From: Chloroflexota bacterium
Lineage (GTDB): Bacteria > Chloroflexota > Dehalococcoidia > FW602-bin16
Assembly (NCBI GenBank): GCA_004297765.1
Contig: SCTZ01000104.1
Location: 1 to 33,743, forward strand
DNA: 33,743 bases
Direction of reading: 5' to 3'
The translations under genes were made by a program, and so were the position numbers. Below are positions 7,922 to 15,743 of this stretch, one piece after another (position 1 is the stretch's first letter; each line of letters starts with the position of its first letter). Under the pieces are notes generated by a model, which ran no database searches, had not been told where the DNA came from, and saw only the letters and a program-made list of their open reading frames with translations.

Positions 7922-9100
7922 CTAGCCCAGACAACCGTCTTCGCGTAACTTCGCGACCTCCAGTTCCCTGTACCCGAGCTCCTGAAGCACGGCATCGGTA
8001 TCAGCTCCAGTCAGCACACCTAACCGCCTGATGCTCCCAGGGGTCTCGGAGAGCTTAATCGGGATGCCGACTTGTTTCACTGACCCCAATGTTGGATGCG
8101 CGAGCTCCACGAGCATTTCTCGGTGGAGCACCTGAGGGTCATTGAGTGTCTCGTTGATGTAGTACACTGGTGCCACACAGGTCTGCTCGTCCTTAAGATG
8201 CTCGTTCCACTCGTCCCTGGTCCGAGTCTCGAAGATGGCCGCAAACTCGGCGATCACCTGCTCGGCCTGTTCTCGTGAGGAGGGCTCTCGGTCCGGAATA
8301 AGATCTTCGCGACCGAGCGCACGGCAGAGCTTCGCCCACAGGTGGGGTTCGGCGGCGCCAATCGTTATGTACTCACCGTCCTTGCAGCGGAACACCTGTG
8401 CCCAAGGAGCACTGCCGGTGAAGCGAGTCTCACCCCGCTTCGGAACCTTCCCGCTCTCCAAATACTCGGATGCCGACCACGTCATCAGCGAGAGCACCGT
8501 GTCGAGGAAGGCGACGTCCACGAACTGGCCCTTGCCCGTCTTCGTTCGTGCCATGAGGGCGAGCAAGACGCCTATGACCCCATGCAGCCCAGCGCCGGAC
8601 AGGTCTGCGACGATGTTGCTCGGCAGGTAGGGCCGGCCGTTGCGCTCGCCGATCAGGCTAAGAGCGCCACCCAGAGCAATGAAATTCATGTCGTGTGCGG
8701 GAACCAAGGCATACGGCCCGGTTTGGCCAAAGCCGCTCAGCGCACAATAGACGAGCCGCGGGTTGAGCTCACTCAGCGCAACGTAGCCGAGACCCAGGCG
8801 GTCCATCACACCCGGTCGGAAACCCTCGATCAACACGTCCGCGCGCTCCACGAGCCGGCGCAACACCTGGCGTGCCGCCTCCTTCTTCAGGTCGAGGACT
8901 ATGCTCCGTTTGTTCCTGTCCGTCGGATTGTAGGCGGCAAACCGCTCCTCCGTGGTCCCTGCCGCTTGAACCGGCAGAGAAGGTCCGGGTGGATCGACCT
9001 TGATCACCTCCGCGCCAAAATCCGCCAGAAACATTGCCGTGTAGGCGCCGGGGTAGCGGCGCGCCAAGTCAAGTACGACTATTCCGTCCAGGCTATACAT
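7922..9100 (-). CDS. CaiB/BaiF family (class III) acyl-CoA transferase
   Basis: About 392 residues. Class III transferases move CoA between carboxylic acids through an aspartyl-CoA anhydride. The N-terminal motif LADFGAEVIKVDPPG, the NKRSIVLDLK block and GFGQTGPY are typical, and D166 (in VADLSGAG, counted from the ATG at 9100) lies at the catalytic aspartate position. I prefer ATG 9100 over the upstream GTG at 9118, because the GTG codon itself leads into the GGAGGA Shine-Dalgarno sequence that serves the ATG. A 33-codon acyl-CoA dehydrogenase remnant ends at 9118, just upstream. Substrate is unknown; some relatives are alpha-methylacyl-CoA racemases. Confidence 0.88.
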   Translation of the reverse strand: MYSLDGIVVLDLARRYPGAYTAMFLADFGAEVIKVDPPGPSLPVQAAGTTEERFAAYNPTDRNKRSIVLDLKKEAARQVLRRLVERADVLIEGFRPGVMDRLGLGYVALSELNPRLVYCALSGFGQTGPYALVPAHDMNFIALGGALSLIGERNGRPYLPSNIVADLSGAGLHGVIGVLLALMARTKTGKGQFVDVAFLDTVLSLMTWSASEYLESGKVPKRGETRFTGSAPWAQVFRCKDGEYITIGAAEPHLWAKLCRALGREDLIPDREPSSREQAEQVIAEFAAIFETRTRDEWNEHLKDEQTCVAPVYYINETLNDPQVLHREMLVELAHPTLGSVKQVGIPIKLSETPGSIRRLGVLTGADTDAVLQELGYRELEVAKLREDGCLG

Positions 9101-9117
9101 TCGCCCACTGTCCTCCA

Positions 9118-9219
9118 CTATCGCTGCGCTCGCTCTTTCAGGGCAAGCTGAACTATCCCGAGGAAGCGCTCGACCTCTAGTCGTAGCGCTTCTTGTTCCG
9201 CTGTAAAGGCGAAATCCAT
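9118..9219 (-). pseudogene. Truncated acyl-CoA dehydrogenase N terminus (33 codons)
   Basis: ATG at 9219 is preceded by a very strong GAGGAGGAAACGGCG. The 33-residue product starts MDFAFTAEQEALRLEVERFL, which is the usual beginning of an acyl-CoA dehydrogenase and close to the start of the one at 29948-31183. After about 20 residues it changes to unrelated sequence and stops at TAG (9118-9120). It looks like the 5' end of a dehydrogenase gene whose remainder was deleted by a junction close to the CoA-transferase start. Its ribosome binding site is intact, so a short peptide could still be made. Confidence 0.65.
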
Positions 9220-9340
9220 CGCCGTTTCCTCCTCATCTCGGGATCCCTTCTCGTCGAGGAACTGCCGCTTGGGCAGATGAGTTCAATCTCCCTACTTGGT
9301 GTCCGCATTCAGGCGGCCGCCTTGGGCTTGGAATCACGTG

Positions 9341-9364
9341 GGGGCGGGTCGTGAAACCCGCCCC
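9341..9364 (-). terminator. GC-rich hairpin after crotonase gene
   Basis: Arms 9341-9349 and 9356-9364 form a perfect 9-bp GC-rich stem with a 6-base loop, about 90 bases past the stop of the crotonase gene at 9457. In the minus direction no T-run follows; on the plus strand the bases after it are TTGTTG. It probably ends or stabilises the long transcript before the 9219 remnant and the CoA-transferase. Confidence 0.5.
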
Positions 9365-9456
9365 TTGTTGCATTGATCGTGCCTACCCGACACCGGTGCG
9401 CGCTGGCGTCTGCTGGAGTAGCACAGAGCACACAGCCATTCGGATGTGAGGCCTGA

Positions 9457-10245
9457 CTAGCGGCCGGTATACTTTGGCGCGCGCTTCTCGAGGAAGGCAG
9501 AGGCCGCCTCCAGCAAGTCCTCGCTCATCATGCTGTGTCCTTCCAGGGACAGCGAATAGTCGAGCACGAGGTTTGTCGCGGCGAGCACGTGCTTGTTCAC
9601 CGCACGCTTCGACCAGCGCACTGCGCGCTGCGGGTTTCCGAGGATAGTCTGGGCCATCTTGTTCACCGCAGGCCAGAACTCTTCCGCCGGCACGGCGTAG
9701 TTGATCAGCCCGATACGCTCAGCCTCGGTCGCCCTCATCAAGTTGCCGGTCATCAAGTACTCCTTCGCGCGTGCCGGACCAACCAGCAGTGGCCAGATCA
9801 CGGCGCCCCCATCGCCCGCTACCAGACCGACCTTGACGTGGGGGTCTCCGATCCGCGCGCTATCGACCGCGATAATCACGTCGCAGAAGAGGGCAAGGGT
9901 AGCGCCCAGACCGGTGGCGTCACCGTTCACCGCGGCGATGATCGGCACATCCAAGTCCAGAAGATCGTGCACTAACTTGCGTGCCTCGCGCAGCATGCCT
10001 GGGGTGTAATCGCTATTCTTGTATTGGGTCTTGATCCATGAGATGTTGCCGCCGGCTGAGAAAGCCTTGCCTTCACCCGTGAGAATGATCAGGTCCACCC
10101 CTGGTTCGGTCTGAGCGTCGGCAAAGACTTGAGCTAGCTCAGTATGGACGTCCCCGGTCACGGCGTTAAGTATATCCGGCCGATTGAGCTTGATGGTTAA
10201 GATGCGGTCTTGCTTCTCGATCATAAGGTTGCGGTAGGTCTGCAT
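9457..10245 (-). CDS. Enoyl-CoA hydratase/isomerase family protein (non-canonical active site)
   Basis: A 262-residue crotonase-fold protein. The oxyanion-hole segments AFSAGGNISW (61-70) and NGDATGLGATLALFCD (107-122) are present. At the two places where classical enoyl-CoA hydratases have glutamates, this protein has Thr116 and His136 (GDPHVKVG), while D145 in VAGDGG is a possible alternative acid. It may therefore be an isomerase, a hydratase of unusual type, or a C-C bond enzyme. The ATG follows AAGGAGGAGAG. It is the last gene of block B, about 170 bases after the LLM oxidoreductase; that gap contains a strong hairpin, so it may be transcribed less than the genes before it. Confidence 0.88.
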   Translation of the reverse strand: MQTYRNLMIEKQDRILTIKLNRPDILNAVTGDVHTELAQVFADAQTEPGVDLIILTGEGKAFSAGGNISWIKTQYKNSDYTPGMLREARKLVHDLLDLDVPIIAAVNGDATGLGATLALFCDVIIAVDSARIGDPHVKVGLVAGDGGAVIWPLLVGPARAKEYLMTGNLMRATEAERIGLINYAVPAEEFWPAVNKMAQTILGNPQRAVRWSKRAVNKHVLAATNLVLDYSLSLEGHSMMSEDLLEAASAFLEKRAPKYTGR

Positions 10246-10281
10246 CTCTCCTCCTTATCGATAGTTTTGACGGTGGTCCAA

Positions 10282-10315
10282 CCGGCGGGCGAGATGCGAG
10301 TTCAGCGCCCGCCGG
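10282..10315 (-). terminator. 10-bp GC-rich hairpin after LLM oxidoreductase gene
   Basis: Arms 10282-10291 and 10306-10315 are perfectly complementary over 10 GC-rich base pairs around a 14-base loop. It lies about 100 bases past the stop of the LLM gene and 37 bases before the next gene's ATG. No T-run follows, so attenuation or transcript protection is as likely as full termination. Confidence 0.5.
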
Positions 10316-10416
10316 GGCCGCCGTTACTGTGATCAACGCTGCCCACAGCTTGGCGGATCGGATTTCGGTCTACGAGCACTGCATCCCATTCCCACCGATC
10401 ATGGGATCGTGGACGC

Positions 10417-11469
10417 TCAACCGGCACGTCCGACGTAAGGAATGACCGCTTCGCCGAAGAGCCTCAGGGTCTCCATGACCCGCTCGTGCGCGGGACCGTT
10501 GTGCTGACGGAAGCATATAATGATCTGTTCGACGCCCACCTCTTTCCGCCACCATTCCGCCTGGCGAATGCAGTCCTCCGGCGATCCTATGATGAAGTGA
10601 TTGGGGCCGAAGTGCTCGATCGTCAGTTGATCGGCCGACTCGATCTCCTTCACCCAGGGGTGATGCCGCTCGGTGAAGTGGCCCAAGCTCCAATAATGGC
10701 GGTAAAGGCTCAGGAGGTGCGGCTTGTACTCAGCCAAGGCTTGCTCTTTCGTCTCGGCCACCCAGCCCTCACGCATCACGGCGACGTGTGGCGTCACCCC
10801 CCGCTGGTCGCAGAGGTCCCGGTAGCGGCCGGTCATCTGCTTGGCCACCAGTGGGGGCAGGTTGGGATCGATGTACCAGCCATCGGCGAGATGGGCGGCG
10901 CGGGCGACCGCGGCCTCGACCGAGCCTCCGAGCCAGACCGGCGGGTGGGGCTTTTGGAACGGCTTGGGATTGATCCTGACGTTCTCGAAATGGTAGTGCG
11001 CGCCGTGGTAGGAGAAGACATTCTCCGCCCAGCAGCGCCGGAGGATCGCGATGAATTCCTCCGTACGGGCGATGCGCTCGGCGCGAGGGACGTCGAACGC
11101 CGTGAAGTCCGCGGGCTCGACGCCAGCGCCCAGGCCGAGAATGAAACGGCCTCCGGAGGCGATGTCGATCAGCGCCACGTCCTCGGCGACGTGCACCGGG
11201 TGGTAGAGAGGTGCGATGAGGACGCCCGTGCCGATCTGAATGCGCTTGGTCTGCGTTGCCAGGGCCATCGCCAGGAGCAAGGGAGAGGTTAGACAATCAG
11301 CCTTCTGCTGATGGTGCTCGCCGAGGAAGACGGAGCTGAAGCCGAACGCCTCGGCCTGCTGCGCCTCCTCGACGATCTCCGAGAGAAGACGATCGAGGCC
11401 CATCCCACGCTGGGCGATCGGGGGCATAATGCCAAACTTCAGCATAGCAGCATCGGGCTCCTCGTTCAC
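10417..11469 (-). CDS. LLM-class flavin-dependent oxidoreductase (luciferase-like)
   Basis: A 350-residue bacterial-luciferase-like TIM-barrel enzyme using FMN or coenzyme F420. Typical segments are AEAFGFSSVFLGEHH near residue 45, TSPLLLAMALATQT, IQIGTGVLIAPLYHP, GRFILGLGAG, and the PPVWLGGS substrate-loop region. It may oxygenate or oxidise an acyl-CoA or a ketone intermediate; the sequence does not decide between cofactors. The GTG start overlaps the stop of the mutase small-subunit gene (GTGA, 4 bases) and has AAGGAG upstream. This coupling suggests a product needed together with the mutase. An ATG eight codons later is a possible alternative start. Confidence 0.9.
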   Translation of the reverse strand: MNEEPDAAMLKFGIMPPIAQRGMGLDRLLSEIVEEAQQAEAFGFSSVFLGEHHQQKADCLTSPLLLAMALATQTKRIQIGTGVLIAPLYHPVHVAEDVALIDIASGGRFILGLGAGVEPADFTAFDVPRAERIARTEEFIAILRRCWAENVFSYHGAHYHFENVRINPKPFQKPHPPVWLGGSVEAAVARAAHLADGWYIDPNLPPLVAKQMTGRYRDLCDQRGVTPHVAVMREGWVAETKEQALAEYKPHLLSLYRHYWSLGHFTERHHPWVKEIESADQLTIEHFGPNHFIIGSPEDCIRQAEWWRKEVGVEQIIICFRQHNGPAHERVMETLRLFGEAVIPYVGRAG

Positions 11470-11873
11470 GGCAGCTCCTTACCCACGTTCTGGTTAATGT
11501 ACTCGACGACCGGGGCCGTCAGACTGCCCATGAATACCTCGCTCACACCCATCTCTTTGAGCACTGGGATGTCTGCTTTGGGGAACACGCCCCCAACGAG
11601 CACCAGAACGTCGTCCAGCCCGTGCTTTCCGACCAGCTCTATGACTTCGGGAATGTAGATCAACTGTTCACCGGAGAGAATGCTAAGCCCTATCACGTCG
11701 ACACTCTCTTGCAGCGCCGCTTGAACGATATTCTCGGGTGTCTGGAAGCGCCCAAGATAGACGACTTCCATGCCGGCATCGCGCAGGGCCCGGGACAGCA
11801 CCTTGACACCAAGGTCATGGCCGTCCAGCCCCACCTTGGTTAGCAGGACACGAATTCTGCGCGCTGAAGTCAT
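11466..11873 (-). CDS. Acyl-CoA mutase small subunit, cobalamin-binding
   Basis: A 135-residue B12-binding domain of the MCM/ICM type, encoded apart from the catalytic subunit. The lower-ligand motif DGHDLG (D17-x-H19-xx-G22) places His19 as the cobalt ligand. The SxL motif is at 64-66 (GLSILSG) and the GG motif at 94-95. It starts immediately after the large-subunit stop (TAA then ATG), with GGAGGGG inside the end of the large-subunit gene, so the two should be made in equal amounts. Cobalamin-binding residues look fully intact, in contrast to the unusual substrate site of the large subunit. Confidence 0.93.
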   Translation of the reverse strand: MTSARRIRVLLTKVGLDGHDLGVKVLSRALRDAGMEVVYLGRFQTPENIVQAALQESVDVIGLSILSGEQLIYIPEVIELVGKHGLDDVLVLVGGVFPKADIPVLKEMGVSEVFMGSLTAPVVEYINQNVGKELP

Positions 11874-13544
11874 TTATCCCCTCCGTGGCGGCAACGGCGA
11901 CTCGCGCAGCCCGAACGGGTCATAGCTCAGGCCGTAAGCCTCCCGAATTACGCCTATGATTTCTTCTCTCGTCGCGTCGGACTTGGCGGCTTCGACCATC
12001 GCCGGTATCAGGTTGACGTCGTGGCACTCGGCCTTGCCGCGCAATTGCGCGAGCGCGTCGCGCAGCTTTGCCTGGTCGCGGCCGGCCTTGAACCGCTTGA
12101 CGGCCTCGACGTGGTCGGTGATCGAGTGGGCAGACGGACGAAACGTCGAGAAGGTAGAGTCTTCCTCCTCCGTTGTGAAGGCATTGACGCCGACGACGAT
12201 CCGTTCCCCCCTCTCCATGCGTTGCGCGTACTCGTACGCGCTGGCCTCCCACTGCTGGTCGAACCAGCCCGACTTCATGGTCTCCAATACGCCACCGCGC
12301 TCTTCAATCCGGGCCAGCGCCTTGTTTATCTCTTGCTCCATTCGGTCCGTGAGATGCTCCACGTAGTACGAGCCGCCCAGAGGATCGGCTACGTTCGTCA
12401 CGCCGGTTTCATAGGCCAGAATCTGCTGGGTGCGGATGGAAACGGTGGCCGCCTCTTCCGAGGGCAAACAAATTCCCTCGTCGTAGCAGGCGGGTGTTAC
12501 CGCCTGCGCCCCGGCCAGCACGGCCGAGAGCGCCTCGGTCGTGATCCGAATGATGTTGTTGATGGGCTGCTGCTGCGTCAGAGAGCTTCCCGCAGTCTCG
12601 ACCGCAAACCTGAACTGGAGCGAGCGCGGGTTCTGCGCGCCGTAATGCTCCCGCATCAGTCGCGCCCACATTCGGCGCATCGCCCGGAGCTTGGCGATCT
12701 CCTCGAAGAAGTCAATGTGGGCGGAGCAGAAGAAGGTGATCCTCGGCGCGAATTCGTCAACGCCCAGGCCTCGCTCCAACACACGGTCGACATAGTACTT
12801 GGCCTTGGCGAAGCACCAGCCGGCCTCGTCGATTGCGGTCATGCCCAGCTCGCGATGGTTGTACGAGTCCACGTATAGGCAGTAGGCACGAGGCAGGTGC
12901 CGGGTGCAGTACTCCACCACGTCCACGGCGAGCTTCACGCCCAAGTCGAGGGTATCGACCTTGTCGACGAGACCGCCGCACCAGTAACTCAGCAGCGGGT
13001 CGTTGATGATCGTCACCCGCAACGGCGCGAGCTCCAGACCTTGTCTCTCGACCAGCGCGACGTAGAAGGCCAGCATCACCGGGCTCGAGAAGGCCTGAGA
13101 CTGCATAACAAGGCTGATCTGGTCGAGACGGATGCCCTCGGTGAGGATCTGCATATCTCGCAAGGAGCCGATGCTCACACCCTGAAGGCCCACCTCTTTC
13201 ACGACGCGGGGGTGGTCGGCGTCGAGGCCCATATGACTGGCGATGTCAAGTTCGATGTTGAGGCCGGTGAGCCCTTCTTTGAGATAGTATCTCCACCTCT
13301 CGTTCGTGTCCGCCGGGCTGCCGTATCCTGCCTGCAGGCGCTGTGTCCACGACTTGGTGCGATAGCCGCCCGGGTGTATCCCACGAGTGAACGGATAGGC
13401 TCCGACGTCGCCGATGTCGGTGTCGTAGTCGATGTGCCGAATGTCCGCCGGGGTGTAAGAATCCTTGACCGGCAATCCGGAATAGGTCCGCGCTTCCGCG
13501 GCAACCTCGGGCGAAGACTCCGAGAGTCTCTGTGCGTTCGTCAT
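11874..13544 (-). CDS. B12-dependent acyl-CoA mutase large subunit, divergent active site
   Basis: A 556-residue catalytic subunit of the methylmalonyl-CoA mutase superfamily: YPFTRGIHP at 50-58, NDPLL, FAPRITFF, DFFEEIAKLRAMRRMWARLM, NPRSLQFRF, TAGSSLTQQQPINNIIR and DPLGGSYYVE. It performs a carbon-skeleton rearrangement with adenosylcobalamin held by the small subunit. Set against Propionibacterium MCM from memory, Tyr89 becomes Gln71 (RLQAGYG), Ala116 becomes Glu98, Gln197 becomes Ile180, Arg207 becomes about Gly190 with no arginine nearby, and His244 becomes Asn229 (SYNHRELG). These do not match the signatures I know for methylmalonyl-, isobutyryl-, ethylmalonyl- or 2-hydroxyisobutyryl-CoA mutase. 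ATG follows CAGGAGG. The fold assignment is certain and the substrate unknown. Confidence 0.93.
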   Translation of the reverse strand: MTNAQRLSESSPEVAAEARTYSGLPVKDSYTPADIRHIDYDTDIGDVGAYPFTRGIHPGGYRTKSWTQRLQAGYGSPADTNERWRYYLKEGLTGLNIELDIASHMGLDADHPRVVKEVGLQGVSIGSLRDMQILTEGIRLDQISLVMQSQAFSSPVMLAFYVALVERQGLELAPLRVTIINDPLLSYWCGGLVDKVDTLDLGVKLAVDVVEYCTRHLPRAYCLYVDSYNHRELGMTAIDEAGWCFAKAKYYVDRVLERGLGVDEFAPRITFFCSAHIDFFEEIAKLRAMRRMWARLMREHYGAQNPRSLQFRFAVETAGSSLTQQQPINNIIRITTEALSAVLAGAQAVTPACYDEGICLPSEEAATVSIRTQQILAYETGVTNVADPLGGSYYVEHLTDRMEQEINKALARIEERGGVLETMKSGWFDQQWEASAYEYAQRMERGERIVVGVNAFTTEEEDSTFSTFRPSAHSITDHVEAVKRFKAGRDQAKLRDALAQLRGKAECHDVNLIPAMVEAAKSDATREEIIGVIREAYGLSYDPFGLRESPLPPRRG

Positions 13545-13599
13545 TGCGGATTAACCTCCTGCGAGCATGATTGCCCGCGCTTGAGTAAGAAACCCGTTG

Positions 13600-13617
13600 C
13601 CGGTGCGCTTGCGCCGG
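13600..13617 (-). other. Short hairpin between crotonase and mutase genes
   Basis: Seven base pairs (one G-T) around a 4-base loop, in the 88-base gap between the crotonase stop and the mutase large-subunit ATG. No T-run is present. It may be a processing or stability element rather than a terminator, because the mutase has no obvious promoter of its own. Confidence 0.3.
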
Positions 13618-13632
13618 ACGTAAGGTATTCTG

Positions 13633-14439
13633 TCATCGACCGATGAAGGTAGGCTCCCTCTTATCTAGGAAAGCTTTCACTCCTTCGTTGAAATCATCGG
13701 TCTGGACACACACGCTTTGCGCCCACGCCTCATAGGAAAGCTGAAGCGCAAAGTTGTTTGCTTCCAGTCCCTCGTAGACTACACGCTTGATCAGCTCAAC
13801 GGCCGTCGACGGACCCTGGGCGATCCTCATCGCCAGCCCCATCGCGGCGGGCATGAGCTCCTCGTGGGCCACCACCTTGCTCACGAGGCCGAGCCTCTGT
13901 GCCTCGTCGGCGTCGATGATTTCGCCGGTCCACATCAGCTCCAAGGCCTTCTCGACACCCACTATCCTTGGCAGCAGAAAGGTGGTACCGGTGTCTGCCA
14001 CGATCCCTCTTCTCACGAAGACGGCGCCGAAGCCAGCCTGTCGGGAGGCGACCCTGAGGTCGCATAGGCAAGCAATAGCTAGGCCGGCGCCGACGGCGAC
14101 ACCGTTGACGGCGGCGATGAGCGGCTTGTGAAAAGCGTGCAGCCGCTTGGCCAGCGCGCCTAATCCGACGAGCGGCTCGAGACGCATGGGACGGGTGACC
14201 CAGGGCAGCTTCGGGTCGGCGCCGCTTGCCGAGGAAGCCAAGTCTGCACCGGCGCAGAAGGCGCGGCCGGCACCCGTGACAACAACCGTCCTTACCTCGT
14301 CGCTATCCCTCGCCGTGTCGATGGCCCCGATCAACTCGCGCACCATGGGGGCGTCGATGGCGTTCATCTTGTTCGGGCGATTGAGGGTGATGGTGGCGAC
14401 CCCATGCTCCATGGCATAGGTGATGTTCTCGTGTGGCAT
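13633..14439 (-). CDS. Enoyl-CoA hydratase/isomerase family protein (PaaG-like site)
   Basis: About 268 residues from the preferred ATG at 14439, which has GAGGAG 7-8 bases upstream; an upstream TTG at 14466 would add nine codons that contain this ribosome site. Crotonase landmarks are LNRPNKMNAID, GAGRAFCAGADL and NGVAVGAGLAIACLCD. The first catalytic glutamate position is an alanine, and the second region reads RRGIVADTGTTFLLPRIVG with an aspartate, as in isomerase-type members such as PaaG or EchA-like proteins. It therefore more likely isomerises than hydrates. It sits between the thiolase and the mutase. The C terminus, KAFLDKREPTFIGR, is of the usual kind. Confidence 0.9.
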   Translation of the reverse strand: MPHENITYAMEHGVATITLNRPNKMNAIDAPMVRELIGAIDTARDSDEVRTVVVTGAGRAFCAGADLASSASGADPKLPWVTRPMRLEPLVGLGALAKRLHAFHKPLIAAVNGVAVGAGLAIACLCDLRVASRQAGFGAVFVRRGIVADTGTTFLLPRIVGVEKALELMWTGEIIDADEAQRLGLVSKVVAHEELMPAAMGLAMRIAQGPSTAVELIKRVVYEGLEANNFALQLSYEAWAQSVCVQTDDFNEGVKAFLDKREPTFIGR

Positions 14440-14471
14440 ATCGCTATCTCCTCGTCCTTGCTCCAACCGAC

Positions 14472-15680
14472 CTATTCTCCGTAGCGCCCGACGATGGCGA
14501 TGCTGCAGACGTTCTGGTAAGGGTAACCGCCAAGATTATGGGTGAGGCCATACCGTGGATTAGGCAATTGCCGTTGGCCGGCGCGGCCTTGCAGTTGCAG
14601 GTACATCTCGTACAGCATGCGCAATCCTGAGGCACCGACGGGATGACCAAAGCACTTCAGCCCCCCGTCCGGCTGGCACGGAATCTGGCCATCCAGGTTG
14701 TAGAAGCCATCCATCACGTCTTTCCAGGCTTGACCGCGCTCCGAGATGTGGAGATCTTCCATGGTGACCAGCTCGGTGATCGAGAAGCAGTCGTGTACCT
14801 CCATCATGCTGATCTCTTCGCGGGGGTTTGCGACGCCCGCTTCCTGGTAGGCCCTTGTGCTGCACTTTGAGGCCGTGTAGAAGTGATCGACGTCCCAGTT
14901 GTCGTACCCCACCTCGCTGCCGTTGCTGAGCGCCAACTGCAGCGCTTTGACCCCGATCAGCTCGCTCTTGCCCAGGCCCTTGGCGACCTCGGGCGTAGTC
15001 ACGATGGCGCAGGCCGCGCCGTCGCTCACACCGCAGCAGTCGAAGAGCCCCAAGGGGTAGGCAACCATCGGGGCCGCCATGATATTCTCCACCGAGATCG
15101 CTTTGCGCAGGTGGGCCTTCGGGTTCAGCACGGCGTTGGCGTGGCTCTTCGCCGAGACGTGGGCCATCGCCCGCTTCAGGTCGGGCATCGCCACGCCGTA
15201 TTTGGCCGCGTATCCGCTGGCCAGTTGGGCGAAGCCACCGGGCGCGGTGAAGTTGGCCGCCATCTGCCATGACAAGGTGCCGCCGGAAGATCCTTCGGTA
15301 GGCAATCCGCCGTAGCCGGTGTCCTTGAGCTTCTCGACCCCGAAGGCCAGCGCGATGTCGCACGCGCCCGAGGCGACGGCGTAGCAAGCGCCACGGAAGG
15401 CCTCCGTCCCGGTGGCGCAGTAGTTCTCGACGTGCGTCACCGGGATGTTGGGTAAGCGCAGCGTCATGGACAGCGGCAGAGCGCTGAATCCGATATTCAT
15501 GTACCCGCACGCGTTGCCAAGCCACGCTGCCTGGATCTGGTTCTTCTCAACGCCCGCATCATCGAGCGCCTCGACGAAAGCCTCGACCATCAGCGCTTCC
15601 GATCCAACGTCCCATCGCTCGCCGAACCTAGTGCACCCCATGCCGAGGATCACGACCTTATCGCGAATGCCCGTCGCCAT
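14472..15680 (-). CDS. SCP2/SCPx-type thiolase (thiolase-fold acetyl-CoA acyltransferase)
   Basis: A 402-residue thiolase of the sterol-carrier-protein-X/BbsB/Ltp branch. The nucleophile is C88 in ENYCATGTEAF, the histidines are H296 in EVHDCFS and H346 in CFGHPVGA, and the C terminus has THNLGG followed by C392. A full catalytic set suggests true thiolytic cleavage or condensation rather than the aldolase role of Ltp2. Members of this branch often need a DUF35 partner, and the gene just upstream encodes a DUF35 domain fused to an HMG-CoA-synthase-like domain. ATG follows GGAGGAGAG. Substrate chain is unknown but is expected to be a branched or bulky 3-oxoacyl-CoA. Confidence 0.92.
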   Translation of the reverse strand: MATGIRDKVVILGMGCTRFGERWDVGSEALMVEAFVEALDDAGVEKNQIQAAWLGNACGYMNIGFSALPLSMTLRLPNIPVTHVENYCATGTEAFRGACYAVASGACDIALAFGVEKLKDTGYGGLPTEGSSGGTLSWQMAANFTAPGGFAQLASGYAAKYGVAMPDLKRAMAHVSAKSHANAVLNPKAHLRKAISVENIMAAPMVAYPLGLFDCCGVSDGAACAIVTTPEVAKGLGKSELIGVKALQLALSNGSEVGYDNWDVDHFYTASKCSTRAYQEAGVANPREEISMMEVHDCFSITELVTMEDLHISERGQAWKDVMDGFYNLDGQIPCQPDGGLKCFGHPVGASGLRMLYEMYLQLQGRAGQRQLPNPRYGLTHNLGGYPYQNVCSIAIVGRYGE

Positions 15681-15743
15681 CCAAATCTCTCCTCCGGTGT
15701 GTTGCTCCGCTGCTCAGATTGGTTCCCCCTGAGGCTCCGTTAC

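Noticed and set aside
7570..7995. 141-residue minus-strand frame across the gap between the kinase and CoA-transferase genes
   Set aside because: Most of it overlaps the two genes in another frame; the gap portion shows no family similarity I can recognise.
8342..9151. 269-residue plus-strand open frame
   Set aside because: Antisense to a CaiB/BaiF gene and without any family motif.
10486..11292. 268-residue plus-strand open frame
   Set aside because: Antisense to the LLM oxidoreductase gene; residue pattern is that of a shadow frame.
12021..12878. 285-residue plus-strand open frame
   Set aside because: It lies opposite the mutase large-subunit gene, has no domain pattern and is an antisense shadow of GC-rich coding sequence.
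11466..13544. Naming the mutase as methylmalonyl-CoA mutase on the basis of the fold and meaB
   Set aside because: The key substrate-binding and catalytic positions appear replaced, so the specific name would be misleading.
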